Of a DNA stretch of 24,237 nucleotides, positions 22,550 to 24,237 are shown in pieces. The DNA comes from an uncultured Eubacteriales bacterium (GTDB taxonomy: Bacteria > Bacillota > Clostridia > Oscillospirales > Oscillospiraceae): the NCBI GenBank assembly GCA_958427375.1, contig CAUABY010000004.1, forward strand, positions 1-24,237, in the 5' to 3' direction. The stretch's first letter is position 1. The number at the start of each line of letters is the position of its first letter. The position numbers and the translations under genes were made by a program. The notes beneath the pieces are model-generated. The model was not told the origin of the DNA. It did not search any database and was given only the letters and a program-made list of their open reading frames with translations.

Positions 22550-22924
22550 TCAGCGCCTGCCGCGTATTTTAGGAGCGGTCGCGCTATAGCTCATGTCCAG
22601 CAGAGTTTTAATCTTCTCATCGTCGGCGCTGCCGTCCAAGGCGGCTGTTATCCAGTTTTTCTTGTTCATGTGATAGGCCGGGAAGAAGCCCTTTTCCTCC
22701 AGAAGCAGGCTTATCAAGGCCGGGTCGCACTTGAAGTCGGCTATGTCTATGAGCTCTTTTCCCGCAAGTCCTATCTTATCCCCCGGCACATCCATAATGG
22801 CCGCGAACCACTTGCCGTTGCTCTGGTGGCGGAACACCTCATAATTGGGGTATCTCAACCATAGATACTCAGGCTCTGCGCTATAATTATCAGTAATCAG
22901 TCGTTCCAATTCCTCACGCGTCAT
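22550..22924 (-). CDS. YjbR/MmcQ family protein
   Basis: The 124 residues match the YjbR/MmcQ fold (CyaY-like, often called DNA-binding, with an unclear role). Typical features are WLRYPNYEVFRHQSNGKWFAAI at about 22-43, a short loop with GDKIGL, FKCDPALISLLLEEKGFFPAYHMNKKNWITAAL split over about 64-96, and the final helix DEKIKTLLDMSYSAT. AAGGAG lies 8 nt before the ATG. It starts 39 bp after the aldehyde dehydrogenase gene on the same strand, so the two are probably cotranscribed. No catalytic residues are known for the family. Confidence 0.88.
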   Translation of the reverse strand: MTREELERLITDNYSAEPEYLWLRYPNYEVFRHQSNGKWFAAIMDVPGDKIGLAGKELIDIADFKCDPALISLLLEEKGFFPAYHMNKKNWITAALDGSADDEKIKTLLDMSYSATAPKIRGRR

Positions 22925-22963
22925 TGTTTTTTCTCCTTATTTCCCACGTGTTCTCCATATGTG

Positions 22964-24237
22964 TTACTTCAAAATCATGCGTGTGAGTTTGCCCTTGAGT
23001 TTGCTGTATGGTGGATAGCGCAGAGGGATGTCGGCAAGGGGTGACTGGCAGAGCACACTGCGCTCGTGCGTGAAGGTGTCAAAGCTTCGCTTGCCGTGAT
23101 AGCAGCCCATGCCGGAATTGCCCACACCGCCAAAGCCCATATGAGAACTCGCAAGATGCAAAATGGTGTCGTTTATGCAGCCGCCGCCGAACGAGCAGCA
23201 GTCAAGTACGCGGCGCGCGGCGGCCTTGTCGTTGGAGAAGATGTACAGTGCCAGCGGCTTCGGGCGCGAGCGGATGAAGTCTATGCACTCCTCAAGCCGG
23301 TCATAGCAGAGCACGGGCAGGATGGGGCCGAAAATCTCCTGCTGCATCGCGGGGCAGTCGGGCGTGATGTCCACAAGCACCGTGGGCTCGATAAAGCGCG
23401 TGGCCTTATCGGCGCACCCGCCGATGACCGTGCGGCCGCTTGCAAGCACGGGAGCAAGCCGCTCAAAGTGCTTATCATTTATGATGCGAACCATCCTGCT
23501 CATGTCGCCGCGCGGGAAAAAGCTTTCAAGCGCTTTCTTATACTCCTCAATAAACTGCTCACGCACACTGCGCTCAATGAGAAGATAATCAGGGGCAACG
23601 CAGGTCTGTCCGGCGTTGAGCACTTTCCCAAAGGCGATGCGGCGCGCGGCAAGCTTGAGATTTGCCGTCTTATCCACGATGACCGGGCTCTTGCCGCCAA
23701 GCTCCAGCGTGAGCGGAGTGAGATTTCTTGCCGCCCGCTCCATCACGAGATGCCCTACCGAAGGGCTGCCGGTGAAGAAAATATAGTCGAACTTTTCCTC
23801 CAAAAGCGCCTGATTTTCGGCCCGCCCGCCCTCAATGACGGCGACATACTCCGGCGGAAAAGCGTCGGCTATTATTTTGGCAATGATGCCGCTGCTCTCA
23901 GGCGCGTATGCCGAGGGCTTTACTATGGCGCAGTTCCCGGCAGATATCGCGCCGATGAGCGGCATCAGGCACAGCTGTACGGGGTAGTTCCACGGCGCCA
24001 TTATGAGCGCGACGCCGTAAGGCTCAGGAAAAACGCGCCCGCTGCCGGGGAGCTGGGCCGCGGACGCGGCGGCGCGCCTCGGCCTGCACCAGCTCTTGAG
24101 ATGGTGTAGGTGATAGCCTATTTCCTCAAGCACGAGCCCGGTCTCGCACATATAGGTTTCGCAGGGCTGCTTATTTAAATCCGTCAGCAGAGCGGCGGAG
24201 ATGGCCGCGTCGTTATCCATAATTGCGCGGCGCAGAC
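22964..24237 (-). CDS. Aldehyde dehydrogenase, class-3 type, 5' end beyond the window
   Basis: It oxidises aldehydes to acids with NAD(P)+. Counting from the ATG at 24220, NYPVQLCLMPLIGAISAGN forms part of the cofactor site, Glu173 in LELGGKS is the general base and Cys207 in NAGQTCVAPD the nucleophile; EIFGPILPV follows. The reading frame stays open to the window edge, and the residues before that ATG (LRRAI) continue the family N-terminus, so the gene is only cut by the window and starts to the right. The closest group is the ALDH3/CoA-independent fatty or aryl aldehyde type. The final residues include LKGKLTRMIL. It lies upstream of the YjbR gene. Confidence 0.92.
   Translation of the reverse strand, partial: LRRAIMDNDAAISAALLTDLNKQPCETYMCETGLVLEEIGYHLHHLKSWCRPRRAAASAAQLPGSGRVFPEPYGVALIMAPWNYPVQLCLMPLIGAISAGNCAIVKPSAYAPESSGIIAKIIADAFPPEYVAVIEGGRAENQALLEEKFDYIFFTGSPSVGHLVMERAARNLTPLTLELGGKSPVIVDKTANLKLAARRIAFGKVLNAGQTCVAPDYLLIERSVREQFIEEYKKALESFFPRGDMSRMVRIINDKHFERLAPVLASGRTVIGGCADKATRFIEPTVLVDITPDCPAMQQEIFGPILPVLCYDRLEECIDFIRSRPKPLALYIFSNDKAAARRVLDCCSFGGGCINDTILHLASSHMGFGGVGNSGMGCYHGKRSFDTFTHERSVLCQSPLADIPLRYPPYSKLKGKLTRMILK

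Noticed and set aside
1..24237. CRISPR array, tRNA, rRNA, riboswitch
   Set aside because: No regularly spaced repeats, cloverleaf or known riboswitch core was recognised on reading both strands; a dedicated search could still find a weak riboswitch.

Overview
The window looks like a chromosomal segment of a gut-type Firmicute, most likely a clostridial relative of Oscillospiraceae. This is inferred from G+C-rich genes with AGGAGG-type ribosome binding sites, lipoproteins whose lipobox is LCAC, long-form HPF, indolepyruvate:ferredoxin oxidoreductase and an Mgl sugar transporter. No rRNA, tRNA or CRISPR array was seen.

Layout. (1) 82-3925, + strand: mglBAC, a galactose/glucose-type ABC importer with an intercistronic hairpin after mglB and a strong terminator after mglC. 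(2) 4115-4579, - strand: a small lipoprotein. (3) About 4734-10342: a visibly A+T-rich accessory island. It holds a small serine recombinase, a predicted 113-bp invertible segment carrying a promoter, an NPCBM-domain lipoprotein, a tiny Cys-rich lipoprotein, a large secreted C39-like peptidase with two beta-sandwich repeats and an SH3b domain, and a candidate 30-residue peptide followed by a strong terminator. (4) 10343-12745, - strand: iorA-iorB. (5) 12894-13436, - strand: hpf. (6) 13648-17618, - strand: an operon of an M29 aminopeptidase, a multi-pass membrane protein and a membrane-anchored TPR/leucine-rich-repeat protein. (7) 17807-21058, + strand: three tandem paralogous acyltransferase-3-type membrane proteins from one strong promoter. 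(8) 21180-24237, - strand: a class I aminotransferase, a YjbR/MmcQ protein and a class-3-type aldehyde dehydrogenase that runs off the right edge.

How the genes may work together. Mgl imports hexose. The aminotransferase, IorAB and perhaps the aldehyde dehydrogenase could form part of a ferredoxin-linked route for aromatic amino acid breakdown, although they are not one operon. The island appears to be a phase-variable module for exported proteins. Two near-palindromic 24-bp sites just downstream of the recombinase lie in opposite polarity, judged by their central dinucleotide. The DNA between them carries a good extended -10 promoter that currently points away from the NPCBM lipoprotein gene. 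Inversion would turn it toward that gene. An orphan terminator on the - strand at the left edge of the island fits the idea that the island was inserted between iorB and its original terminator. Both ideas are inference from sequence.
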